Below, in pieces: positions 1 to 6,024 of a DNA stretch of 9,593 bases. This DNA comes from Rhodanobacteraceae bacterium. GTDB taxonomy: Bacteria; Pseudomonadota; Gammaproteobacteria; Xanthomonadales; Rhodanobacteraceae. The stretch covers positions 1-9,593 of the forward strand of contig JAICIW010000056.1 of assembly GCA_025928735.1 (NCBI GenBank), in the 5' to 3' direction. Position 1 is the stretch's first letter. Each line of letters starts with the position of its first letter. Under the pieces are notes generated by a model. It was not told the DNA's origin and did no database searches. It was given only the letters and a program-made list of their open reading frames with translations. The position numbers and the translations under genes were made by a program.

Positions 1-1408
1 CGAGCCGGTGCGTGACGACCCTCGAATAATCCGCCGCGGGCTTCACCTGGAAGACAACCTTCGAGGTGCCGCGTGCCGCGTCGTATTCCACCCAGCGCGT
101 CGGACTCGGCCAGCCGGAAGAGGTGATCAGCGCCCGATCGGAAATGGCGCTGCTGGCGATCGTGCCGACGCCGATCCCGGTTTTCGGCAGTGGCACGTTG
201 CGGACGATCTTCCCGTTCGCGTCGTACTGCTGCACCCGCCAATCCGGGCCGCGTACTTCGGTGATCAGGAAGCCACCCTTGACCGGCGCCACCGAATGCA
301 TCGCCCAGTTGTCTTGCACTTCTGGCACCAGCACCTTCGCCTTGCCGTTTGCATCCAGCGCCAGCAACTTGCCGCGTGGTGCATCCTGGTACGCGATCAC
401 CAGCAGTCGATCGCCGTCCCACGCCGCGCCCTGGTTGATCTCCGACGCCGCGCGCACGTTGGTTTCGGTGCCGAGCGCCCGTTTCCATGGGCCGCGGCCG
501 CTTCGCAGATACACCGCGTCGGGCGCGCCGTCGCCTGCGTGCACCAGCGCGGCGGCGTGCTGGCCATCGGCCGCACCGAGCAGCGTGTACTCGGCAACCT
601 TCGACAGGCCCTTGCCGAATTCCAGCGCGTCCGTTTTGGCATCGCTGCCGAGCGCGTGGTGATACAGCGCGGCATTGAATTGCGCATGATCGGCCGGCAC
701 CCCGGAAGGCAAACGCACGTAGGTAACGCCCTTGCCATCGGCGTTCCATACCAGCGCCTGCGGCGTGGTGCCGCCGCCCGCGTGTGGCAGGGCGTCCGGC
801 AAGGTCTTGCCGGTGGCGACCTCGATGAAGCGGATCGTGGTTTCCTCGTTGCCGCCTTCGGCGGTGCCGTAGGCTACATACTTGCCATCGGGCGAGGGCC
901 AGTAACCGGTGATCGCGACGCTGCCGTGCGGGGCGTTCGGATCCATCAGCACCCTTGCTTGGCCGTTCGGCCACGCCTGCGCGACCAGCACCGCCTGCGG
1001 TTGCGGCGGCGTCTGGCGCATGTAGAACAGAGTGCCGCCGACGATTTCCGGATCGAATTGCCGGGTGGACGTGAGCGCCAGTTCGCCCACGCGTTTCGCG
1101 ATGGCCTTGGCATCGGTGAACCCATTCATCACCTTTTCGGTGTGGGCGTTCTGCGCCGCGATCCACTGCTTCACGGCGGGCGCATCGGCTTCTTCCAGCC
1201 AGCGGTACGGATCGTGCACGGTGGTACCGAAAAAGGTTTCGGTGACATCGTGTTTGCGGGTGGGCGGCGGCATCGCGGGAATCTCGTGCTGGGTGTCGAT
1301 CAACGCGTAGTCGAGCCCCGCGCTGGAGGTCGGCGGAGCTGTTTGCGCCACCACCGCCGAGGAAAGAAGGCCCAGGGCGAAACCGGCAAGCACGCGAAGG
1401 ACGGACAT
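1..1408 (-). CDS. Exported prolyl oligopeptidase (S9A), N-terminal part, cut by left window edge
   Basis: This would be a serine peptidase that cleaves short peptides after proline; the family has a lid-like beta-propeller over an alpha/beta-hydrolase domain. The frame is open from ATG 1408 to the left edge, giving 469 residues with no stop. Residues 1-21 look like a Sec signal peptide (MSVLRVLAGF, then a hydrophobic stretch ending AVVAQ), so the enzyme is probably periplasmic or secreted. Residues 48-90 carry the family's N-terminal signature, including HDPYRWLE at 65-72 and a following QWIAAQN. The remainder reads as propeller blades, for example YWPSPDGKYVAYG. The reading stops about where the catalytic domain should begin, so the Ser-Asp-His triad cannot be checked. 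Full family length is about 700 residues. The start is supported by GGGAG seven bases upstream (complement of 1416-1420). It is divergent from the S9 peptidase at 1546. Family assignment is firm; substrate is inferred. Confidence 0.9.
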   Translation of the reverse strand, partial: MSVLRVLAGFALGLLSSAVVAQTAPPTSSAGLDYALIDTQHEIPAMPPPTRKHDVTETFFGTTVHDPYRWLEEADAPAVKQWIAAQNAHTEKVMNGFTDAKAIAKRVGELALTSTRQFDPEIVGGTLFYMRQTPPQPQAVLVAQAWPNGQARVLMDPNAPHGSVAITGYWPSPDGKYVAYGTAEGGNEETTIRFIEVATGKTLPDALPHAGGGTTPQALVWNADGKGVTYVRLPSGVPADHAQFNAALYHHALGSDAKTDALEFGKGLSKVAEYTLLGAADGQHAAALVHAGDGAPDAVYLRSGRGPWKRALGTETNVRAASEINQGAAWDGDRLLVIAYQDAPRGKLLALDANGKAKVLVPEVQDNWAMHSVAPVKGGFLITEVRGPDWRVQQYDANGKIVRNVPLPKTGIGVGTIASSAISDRALITSSGWPSPTRWVEYDAARGTSKVVFQVKPAADYSRVVTHRL

Positions 1409-1545
1409 GGCTGGACTCCCGGATGCGATGGCGACCCGCGCAGGTTAGCGCCCCGCCGCACGCTTCGCACACGCTCGATACTTCCGGCGCTTGCGCCGCC
1501 GCGCAGCGTGTGGCTACGCTCGGGTCTTTTGCTTGGGGTCATGAC
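1409..1545. promoter_or_regulatory. Divergent promoter region between the two S9 peptidase genes
   Basis: These 137 bases separate the two start codons and must hold, or lie downstream of, the promoters of both genes. On the plus strand TTGCGC (1491-1496) and TACGCT (1515-1520) lie 18 bases apart and could be weak -35/-10 boxes. A perfect 6-bp-arm inverted repeat, CGGCGC-TT-GCGCCG at 1485-1498, overlaps the possible -35. These matches are poor against the sigma-70 consensus, so the exact promoter positions are uncertain. Confidence 0.35.
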
Positions 1546-4014
1546 ATGAATCGCATCGCCGTCGCCGGCCTGGTTTGCCTTCTGGTGAGCGGAGGAAGCC
1601 TCGCCGCCGCGCCACCGGATGCATCGCCCGCGACCGCGCCGGGCGCGATTCAAAAGCTCAGCCTCGAACAGATCATGGCCGACCCGGACTGGATCGGACC
1701 GCCGGTCGAAGATGCCTATTGGAGCGTCGATGGCCGCGATCTCTATTTCAAGCTGAAGCGCAAAGGCACATCGATCCGGGACCTCTATCGCGTCGCGGCC
1801 AGTGGCGGTACACCTGCCAAATTGAGCGATGCCGAACTCGCGCGCGCCGATGGTCCGGCGGTGTTCGATCATGCGCACCATCGCGCGGCATTCCTGCGCC
1901 ACGACGACGTGTTCGTCCGCGACATCGCGCATGCTGCCACGCGCCAGCTCACCCGCGACAACGACAGCAAATCCGGCTTGCAGATTTCCGCGGACGGCCA
2001 ATTCGCGAGCTGGAACCAGGGCGAAAACTGGTACGTGTGGAATGCTGCAACCGGCGTGGTCGCGCCGGCGGCGACGCTGAAGACCGAAGACAACCCCGCC
2101 GATGCCAAGCCGGACCAGATGGAGCGCCTGCAGCTCAGCCTGTTCTCCACCCTGCGCGCCGACAAGGCCGACAAGGACGCGGTGCGCGAACACGACGACA
2201 AGCTGGATGCCGAAAATCCCGCGCGCGCGCCGGCGCCGTTTTATCTGGGCGACAAGGTGCACGTGGCGATGACATCGCTATCGCCGAACGCGCGCTGGAT
2301 GCTGGTGGTGACGCGACCGGATAACTACCAACGTGGCAAGCATCCGGTGGTGGTGCATTACATCAACGACTCCGGCTATCCCGAAACCGAGCCCGCGCGC
2401 ACCTACGTCGGCCACAACAATCCGGCGCCGCAATCATTGCTGCTGCTGGACCTGCAGCAGCACAAGCAGTATCCATTGTCGCTGGATGATCTGCCTGGCA
2501 TCCACGACGATCCGCTGCGTGAACTGCGCAGCAAGCGCATCGCCGAGCTGAAGCACGAAGGCCACACCGATGAAGCCGCGGCGCTGGCCGCGCCGAAGAC
2601 GCGACCCGTGTCGGTGAATTTCGTCCTGGTGGGCGAGTCGGGGCTTCCCGCGATCGTGTGGAGTCCGGATGGCAGCCAGCTCGCGGTGGAACTGGTGGCG
2701 AACGATCACAAGGACCGCTGGATCACCTCCGTCGATTTCACGACCCACAGGCTGGTGACACGGGATCGCCTGACCGATCCGGCCTGGATCAACTGGAGCT
2801 TCAACGGGCTCGGCTGGCTGTCCGACAACCAGACGCTCTGGTTCGAATCGGAAGCCTCCGGTTACGCGCAGTTGTTCGTCCAGCCGCTGGACGGCAAGGC
2901 GCGTGCGCTCACCGGCACCGGTTACGAGGTTTCGACACCGGCGCTGTCGCCCGACGGCAAATGGTTCTACGTGCGCTCGAACAAGCAGGCGCCGTATGCC
3001 TATGACGTGTACCGCGTGCCGGTTGCGGGCGGCGCTCCCGAACAGGTGACGCGTCTCGAAGGCGTGGATGGATTCGAGCTTTCGCCGGACGGCAGCAAGC
3101 TCGCGGTGCTGCATTCCAGCGCGTACATCCCGCCGCAGCTTGCGGTGGTGAATGCGGACGGTTCGAGCGCGCGTGAACTCACCGACACCCGCACGCCCGA
3201 ATACAAGGCGCTGGCTTCGACCTGGGTACAGCCGCAGTTCGTGAAAGTACCGAGCAGTCACGGCAACTTCGGCGTCTGGGCCAAGTTCTACCAGCCCTCC
3301 AACTACGACACTTCGCACGCGCACCCGGCAGTGTTCTTCGTGCACGGCGCGGGCTACCTGCAGGACGTTTCGAAGAATTGGTCGTATTACTTCCGCGAGC
3401 AGATGTTCAACAACCTGCTGACCCAGGAAGGCTACGTGGTACTGGACATGGATTACCGCGGATCGGCGGGCTACGGTCGCGAGTGGCGTGATGCGATCTA
3501 CCGCAACATGGGTCACCCGGAACTGGAAGACCTGCTGGATGGCAAGGCGTGGCTGGTGAAAAACCACCATGTCGATCCGAAGCGCGTCGGCATCTACGGC
3601 GGCTCCTACGGCGGCTTCATGACCGAAATGGCGCTGCTGCGCGCACCGGGCGAATTCGCCGCGGGTGCCGCCCTGCGCCCGCCGTCGGACTGGACCAGCT
3701 ACAACGACGGCTACACCTCCGACATCCTGAATACGCCGCAACTCGATCCCGAGGCATACAAGGTTTCCTCACCGATCGAGTACGCGAAGAACCTTCAGGA
3801 TCCGCTGCTCATGTCGCACGGACTGATCGACAACAACGTAATGCCGGGTGATTCGATCCGGCTGTATCAGCGATTCATCGAACTGCACAAGAAGAACTTC
3901 TGGATGACGCTGTACCCGACCGAACGCCACGCGTTCGAACACGCGGATGCGTGGTACGACGAGTACCGCCGCATCCATGAACTGTTCACGCGCTTCGTGA
4001 AGGGCAAGCAGTGA
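1546..4014 (+). CDS. Exported S9 family serine peptidase (prolyl oligopeptidase/DPP-like), complete
   Basis: An 822-residue peptidase, probably releasing dipeptides or acylated residues from peptides outside the cytoplasm. Residues 1-22 form a signal peptide (MNRIAVAGLVCLLVSGG, then AAA). A beta-propeller follows to about residue 560, with TolB/DPP-like blade motifs WSPDG at 372, LSPDG at 467 and LSPDG at 512. The C-terminal alpha/beta-hydrolase domain has a FFVHGAG oxyanion-region strand, the family motif DYRGSAGYG, and a nucleophile elbow GGSYGG with Ser687. Asp762 (GLIDNN) and His795 (ERHAFEH) complete the triad, so it should be active. The usual DPP-IV double-Glu motif was not recognised, so subfamily and specificity stay open. 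ATG 1546 was chosen because it begins the signal peptide; an upstream in-frame start at 1423 would bury it. The ribosome site is weak (GGGG, 1535-1538). It is followed by a clear terminator. Confidence 0.93.
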   Translation: MNRIAVAGLVCLLVSGGSLAAAPPDASPATAPGAIQKLSLEQIMADPDWIGPPVEDAYWSVDGRDLYFKLKRKGTSIRDLYRVAASGGTPAKLSDAELARADGPAVFDHAHHRAAFLRHDDVFVRDIAHAATRQLTRDNDSKSGLQISADGQFASWNQGENWYVWNAATGVVAPAATLKTEDNPADAKPDQMERLQLSLFSTLRADKADKDAVREHDDKLDAENPARAPAPFYLGDKVHVAMTSLSPNARWMLVVTRPDNYQRGKHPVVVHYINDSGYPETEPARTYVGHNNPAPQSLLLLDLQQHKQYPLSLDDLPGIHDDPLRELRSKRIAELKHEGHTDEAAALAAPKTRPVSVNFVLVGESGLPAIVWSPDGSQLAVELVANDHKDRWITSVDFTTHRLVTRDRLTDPAWINWSFNGLGWLSDNQTLWFESEASGYAQLFVQPLDGKARALTGTGYEVSTPALSPDGKWFYVRSNKQAPYAYDVYRVPVAGGAPEQVTRLEGVDGFELSPDGSKLAVLHSSAYIPPQLAVVNADGSSARELTDTRTPEYKALASTWVQPQFVKVPSSHGNFGVWAKFYQPSNYDTSHAHPAVFFVHGAGYLQDVSKNWSYYFREQMFNNLLTQEGYVVLDMDYRGSAGYGREWRDAIYRNMGHPELEDLLDGKAWLVKNHHVDPKRVGIYGGSYGGFMTEMALLRAPGEFAAGAALRPPSDWTSYNDGYTSDILNTPQLDPEAYKVSSPIEYAKNLQDPLLMSHGLIDNNVMPGDSIRLYQRFIELHKKNFWMTLYPTERHAFEHADAWYDEYRRIHELFTRFVKGKQ

Positions 4015-4020
4015 AATGAC

Positions 4021-4047
4021 AAAGGGGCGCGGCGACGCGCCCCTTTT
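4021..4047. terminator. Intrinsic terminator, probably shared by two convergent genes
   Basis: GGGGCGCG (4024-4031) pairs perfectly with CGCGCCCC (4036-4043) around a four-base GCGA loop, which fits the stable GNRA tetraloop pattern. AAA (4021-4023) and TTT (4044-4046) extend the stem to 11 bp. A run of four T follows on the plus strand, six bases after the peptidase stop codon. On the minus strand the same hairpin is followed by TTT and lies about 60 bases past the stop of the wza-like gene, so it may work in both directions. Confidence 0.85.
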
Positions 4048-4104
4048 ACTGAAGAACGGTTCCGGTGAGGCGCGCGAGCGGCGCATCACACAGGCGCATG
4101 AGCG

Positions 4105-5271
4105 CTACGGATTGCGCTGGATGTAGTACTGCGCCGCCGCGGTCGAATTGATCGCACTGGTGATCGGCAGCAACTGGCTCAGGAAACGATTCCAGCGCGT
4201 GATGCCGGCCGCCGACGCGAACACCACGTCGCCCGGTTGCACCTCGAACTGGCTGCCCAGCGCCAACGCCACCGCCGATTTCGCATCCAGTTCGTAGACC
4301 GTCGCCTTGGCATTGCCCGGGTGCGAGGTATTGCGGATCACGTAGATCTTGCCCTTCGAGGTGACCTGGTTCAGGCCGCCGGCCGCGCCGATCGCTTCGG
4401 TCAGCGAGATGTCGGCCGAACTGAAGCGCACCACGCGCGGACGATTGACCTCGCCCATCACGTATACCTGCTGGTGATCGTTGTAAGGCAGGAAGATGCG
4501 GTCGCCAGCCTTGAGGTAAATCTCTTTCGCGTGACCGTCGTGTTCCATCCGGTCGATGTCCAGGTGATAGGCGTGGCCGCCACGCGTCAACACCACGTCG
4601 GAAAGATTCGCGTTGGGATCATCCACGATTGCCTTGCCCATCGCCTCGCCGAGTGTCATCGGCACGCCCGTGATCGGCTGCGGCCCGGTCTTGGTGAACG
4701 CGCCTTCCAGCACCACGTGCTGGCTGTCGTAGCTGAGCACACTGACGTCGACCTGCGGCTTCTTCAAATACGTACTCAATTTGCTCGCGAGTATCTCGCG
4801 TAGTTGATCGATGGTCTTGCCGGCCGCCTGCACCTTGCCGGCGAACGGGTAGTAGATCGAGCCGTCGGCTTGCACCACGCGACCATTGGCCGCCGCCTGG
4901 CTCTGGTTGCCCGCCGGCGAAGTGAGCTCCGGATGGTTCCACACCGTGATGTACAGCGTGTCGCCCGGGCCGATCTGGTACGCCTGCGGTTGATAGCCGA
5001 GCAGCGCCGGCGGGATGGCTCCCGATGAATCGGCCGCGTCTTCCTGCGCGATGACCTGCGGCGTGATCGGCACCAAGTGGACGTAATCGGGGTCCGTCTG
5101 CGCGGCCCGCACGTTCAGTGAAGCAGTCTGGCCGGGCACGCAACCCGCCATCACCGCACACGCCATCACCGCCAGCACGCAGCGTGCGGCATCGGCTTTG
5201 CGCGTTGCACCCATTTTGCGCGCTTGCACGCGGGAAATCATTCCATCGAGAGTCCGCTGCGGAAGTTCCAT
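4105..5271 (-). CDS. wza: Wza-like outer-membrane polysaccharide export lipoprotein
   Basis: This protein would form the outer-membrane pore through which capsule or exopolysaccharide leaves the cell, docking to the Wzc-like protein encoded next door. With ATG 5271 it has 388 residues. A hydrophobic stretch ends in the lipobox VMAGC, with the lipidated Cys at 44. The polysaccharide-export domain spans about 97-181 (YQIGPGDTLYITVWNHPEL). Two SLBB-type domains follow at about 185-260 and 268-350 (VYVMGEVNRPR, AIGAAGGLNQV, VQPGDVV). The C-terminal segment at about 357-377 (ITRWNRFLSQLLPI) resembles the amphipathic helix that builds the Wza pore, so this is a full-length Wza type rather than a short GumB type. 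The start is uncertain. ATG 5271 has AAGG nine bases upstream, but ATG 5214 would give a more typical lipoprotein signal with Cys25 and lacks a clear ribosome site. The upstream open frame to 5622 looks non-coding. The locus may use another name (epsA or gum-type). Confidence 0.92.
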   Translation of the reverse strand: MELPQRTLDGMISRVQARKMGATRKADAARCVLAVMACAVMAGCVPGQTASLNVRAAQTDPDYVHLVPITPQVIAQEDAADSSGAIPPALLGYQPQAYQIGPGDTLYITVWNHPELTSPAGNQSQAAANGRVVQADGSIYYPFAGKVQAAGKTIDQLREILASKLSTYLKKPQVDVSVLSYDSQHVVLEGAFTKTGPQPITGVPMTLGEAMGKAIVDDPNANLSDVVLTRGGHAYHLDIDRMEHDGHAKEIYLKAGDRIFLPYNDHQQVYVMGEVNRPRVVRFSSADISLTEAIGAAGGLNQVTSKGKIYVIRNTSHPGNAKATVYELDAKSAVALALGSQFEVQPGDVVFASAAGITRWNRFLSQLLPITSAINSTAAAQYYIQRNP

Positions 5272-5606
5272 TTCAGTTCGCCTTGTAGAGGGACGGGGAC
5301 GCAAACCGCGCATGACGCCGCGCCCCGCCGGAACGACCCACGACGATGCGTGGGACAACGCGCGGCGCATCGGGATTTTTCGGTCGGTTGCCGACGCGAT
5401 GCCTGCAACGATGAACATCACCGATGACGGGACGGTCTTCGCCGTCAACGCCGCTGCGCGCCACGTTTTGCGCGCCGGATCGCGGTCGAATGCGCTGCAT
5501 CCCGCCACGATGCCGATCCACAGTAGGCCATGCCGATCAGGCTGTGTCCAGCGCGCGGCGCTGAATGAAAAGCCATTTATTTTGGTGTCAGAGTGGTTAT
5601 GAAACA

Positions 5607-5618
5607 CGAATGGATTCG
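5607..5618. repeat. Inverted repeat CGAAT-GG-ATTCG, possible operator
   Basis: Perfect 5-bp arms separated by two bases in the AT-rich centre of the divergent gap. It is the first of three inverted repeats with centres about 24-25 bp apart. Short perfect repeats of this size also occur by chance, so binding is only a possibility. Confidence 0.3.
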
Positions 5619-5630
5619 ACAAGTTTTTGT

Positions 5631-5642
5631 ATGCACTTGCAT
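5631..5642. repeat. Inverted repeat ATGCA-CT-TGCAT, possible operator
   Basis: Perfect 5-bp arms with a two-base spacer, centred at 5636.5, 24 bp from the centre of the preceding repeat. The arm sequence differs from its neighbours, so it would not be read by the same protein through the same contacts. Confidence 0.3.
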
Positions 5643-5652
5643 TTCCACCGTG

Positions 5653-5670
5653 AATAGACGGCTGTCTATT
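5653..5670. repeat. Inverted repeat AATAGAC-GGCT-GTCTATT, strongest operator candidate
   Basis: Perfect 7-bp arms with a four-base spacer, centred at 5661.5. The symmetry almost continues outward (TGA on the left, TCA on the right after one extra T). Size and AT content fit a site for a dimeric transcription factor. With no T-run after it, it does not look like a terminator. It is the longest palindrome seen in the control region. Confidence 0.45.
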
Positions 5671-5831
5671 TCATGAATGCGTGGATATTCCGGATTCGTC
5701 CCGAAGTTGTGATGGTTTCGTTCAGCACGTCGTTGCAAGAATCGAAGATTCGAACCGCCGACGACGCGGTGCGCAAGCGGCGCAACGCCTCGGCATGCAA
5801 CCACGCGACCCGCCGACGCGATACCCGGAAA

Positions 5832-5851
5832 CGGCACGCCCCATGGTGCCG
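5832..5851 (+). other. Leader hairpin upstream of the wzc-like gene
   Basis: CGGCAC (5832-5837) pairs with GTGCCG (5846-5851) around an eight-base loop. It would lie in the 5' leader of the wzc-like transcript if transcription starts in the AT-rich block. No T-run follows, so it is not an intrinsic terminator. I do not match it to a known riboswitch. Confidence 0.25.
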
Positions 5852-5889
5852 GAACCGACGGCAAGGAAGCCAAACGGAGCGATGACAGG

Positions 5890-6024
5890 ATGAGATCGCA
5901 AGCGCATGCCGAAACACATTTCCAACGACGCGCGCAGGTTCATCTGCAGTTTTCGCTTTCGGCCATGGACCCGCATTCGGCGCTCGAATCAGACGGCCCG
6001 GGTGAGTCAGGAGGACTCCAATGA
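5890..6024 (+). CDS. Possible 44-residue leader ORF coupled to the wzc-like gene
   Basis: An uninterrupted frame runs from ATG 5890 to TGA 6022-6024, and its stop overlaps the wzc-like start codon as ATGA. This arrangement is typical of translational coupling. GGAG (5876-5879) lies ten bases before its start. The peptide begins MRSQAHAETHFQRRAQVHLQ and ends GESGGLQ. It has no membrane segment, no signal peptide and no domain I recognise. Against it being real: roughly 55 percent of its third codon positions are G or C, clearly below the neighbouring genes. The wzc-like gene also has its own strong ribosome site inside the frame. It may be a regulatory leader peptide or a chance frame. Confidence 0.3.
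   Translation: MRSQAHAETHFQRRAQVHLQFSLSAMDPHSALESDGPGESGGLQ
6009..6014 (+). promoter_or_regulatory. Strong ribosome binding site of the wzc-like gene
   Basis: AGGAGG stands six bases before ATG 6021. An in-frame TGA at 6003-6005 excludes any earlier start, so this site fixes the beginning of the wzc-like protein. Confidence 0.85.

Larger units (their letters stand above)
5272..5889. promoter_or_regulatory. Long divergent control region between wza-like and wzc-like genes
   Basis: No convincing protein gene was seen in this stretch on either strand. The part next to the wza-like gene (5272 to about 5560) is GC-rich and would be a long 5' leader if transcription starts in the central block. 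The block from about 5570 to 5750 is visibly richer in A and T than its surroundings and is the likely site of both promoters. A weak minus-strand -35-like TTGTCG (5622-5617) and a plus-strand TATGAA (5598-5603) are present, neither with a good partner. The block carries several short inverted repeats, listed separately. It also holds two GGATTCG copies exactly 80 bp apart (5612 and 5692). The right part leads into the possible small ORF at 5890. Confidence 0.4.

Noticed and set aside
8..1549. 513-codon open frame on the plus strand across the prolyl oligopeptidase gene
   Set aside because: The opposite strand encodes a clear prolyl oligopeptidase with signal peptide and family motifs. The plus-strand translation is rich in Arg, His and Gly, as expected from a high-GC antisense frame.
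2434..3741. 435-codon minus-strand frame, and the related frame 1300-2262, over the S9 peptidase
   Set aside because: Both lie opposite an intact peptidase with a catalytic triad and have antisense-type composition. The frame at 1300-2262 also crosses the divergent promoter region.
5285..5315. GGACGCAAACC resembling part of a cyclic-di-GMP (GEMM-I) riboswitch
   Set aside because: Only one short conserved piece is present. The paired stems and the partner GGCAAACC segment are missing, and it lies about 700 bases from the gene it would control.
5272..5622. N-terminal extension of the Wza-like protein to ATG 5622, with an apparent lipobox (IVAGC)
   Set aside because: The extension lacks similarity to export proteins, and a second true lipobox (VMAGC) follows immediately before the mature domain. 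The first match is probably chance.
5681..5694. GGATATTCC resembling an RcsAB box for capsule control
   Set aside because: It is one base shorter than the consensus and lacks the outer symmetry. Rcs control is not expected in the likely host group.
5673..5893. Two overlapping 70-codon plus-strand frames in the divergent gap
   Set aside because: No usable ribosome site, very Arg-rich translations in two competing frames, and no recognisable domain.
5941..6020. JUMPstart/ops element (GGCGGTAG) before the wzc-like gene
   Set aside because: I searched the gap by eye on both strands and did not find the ops core.
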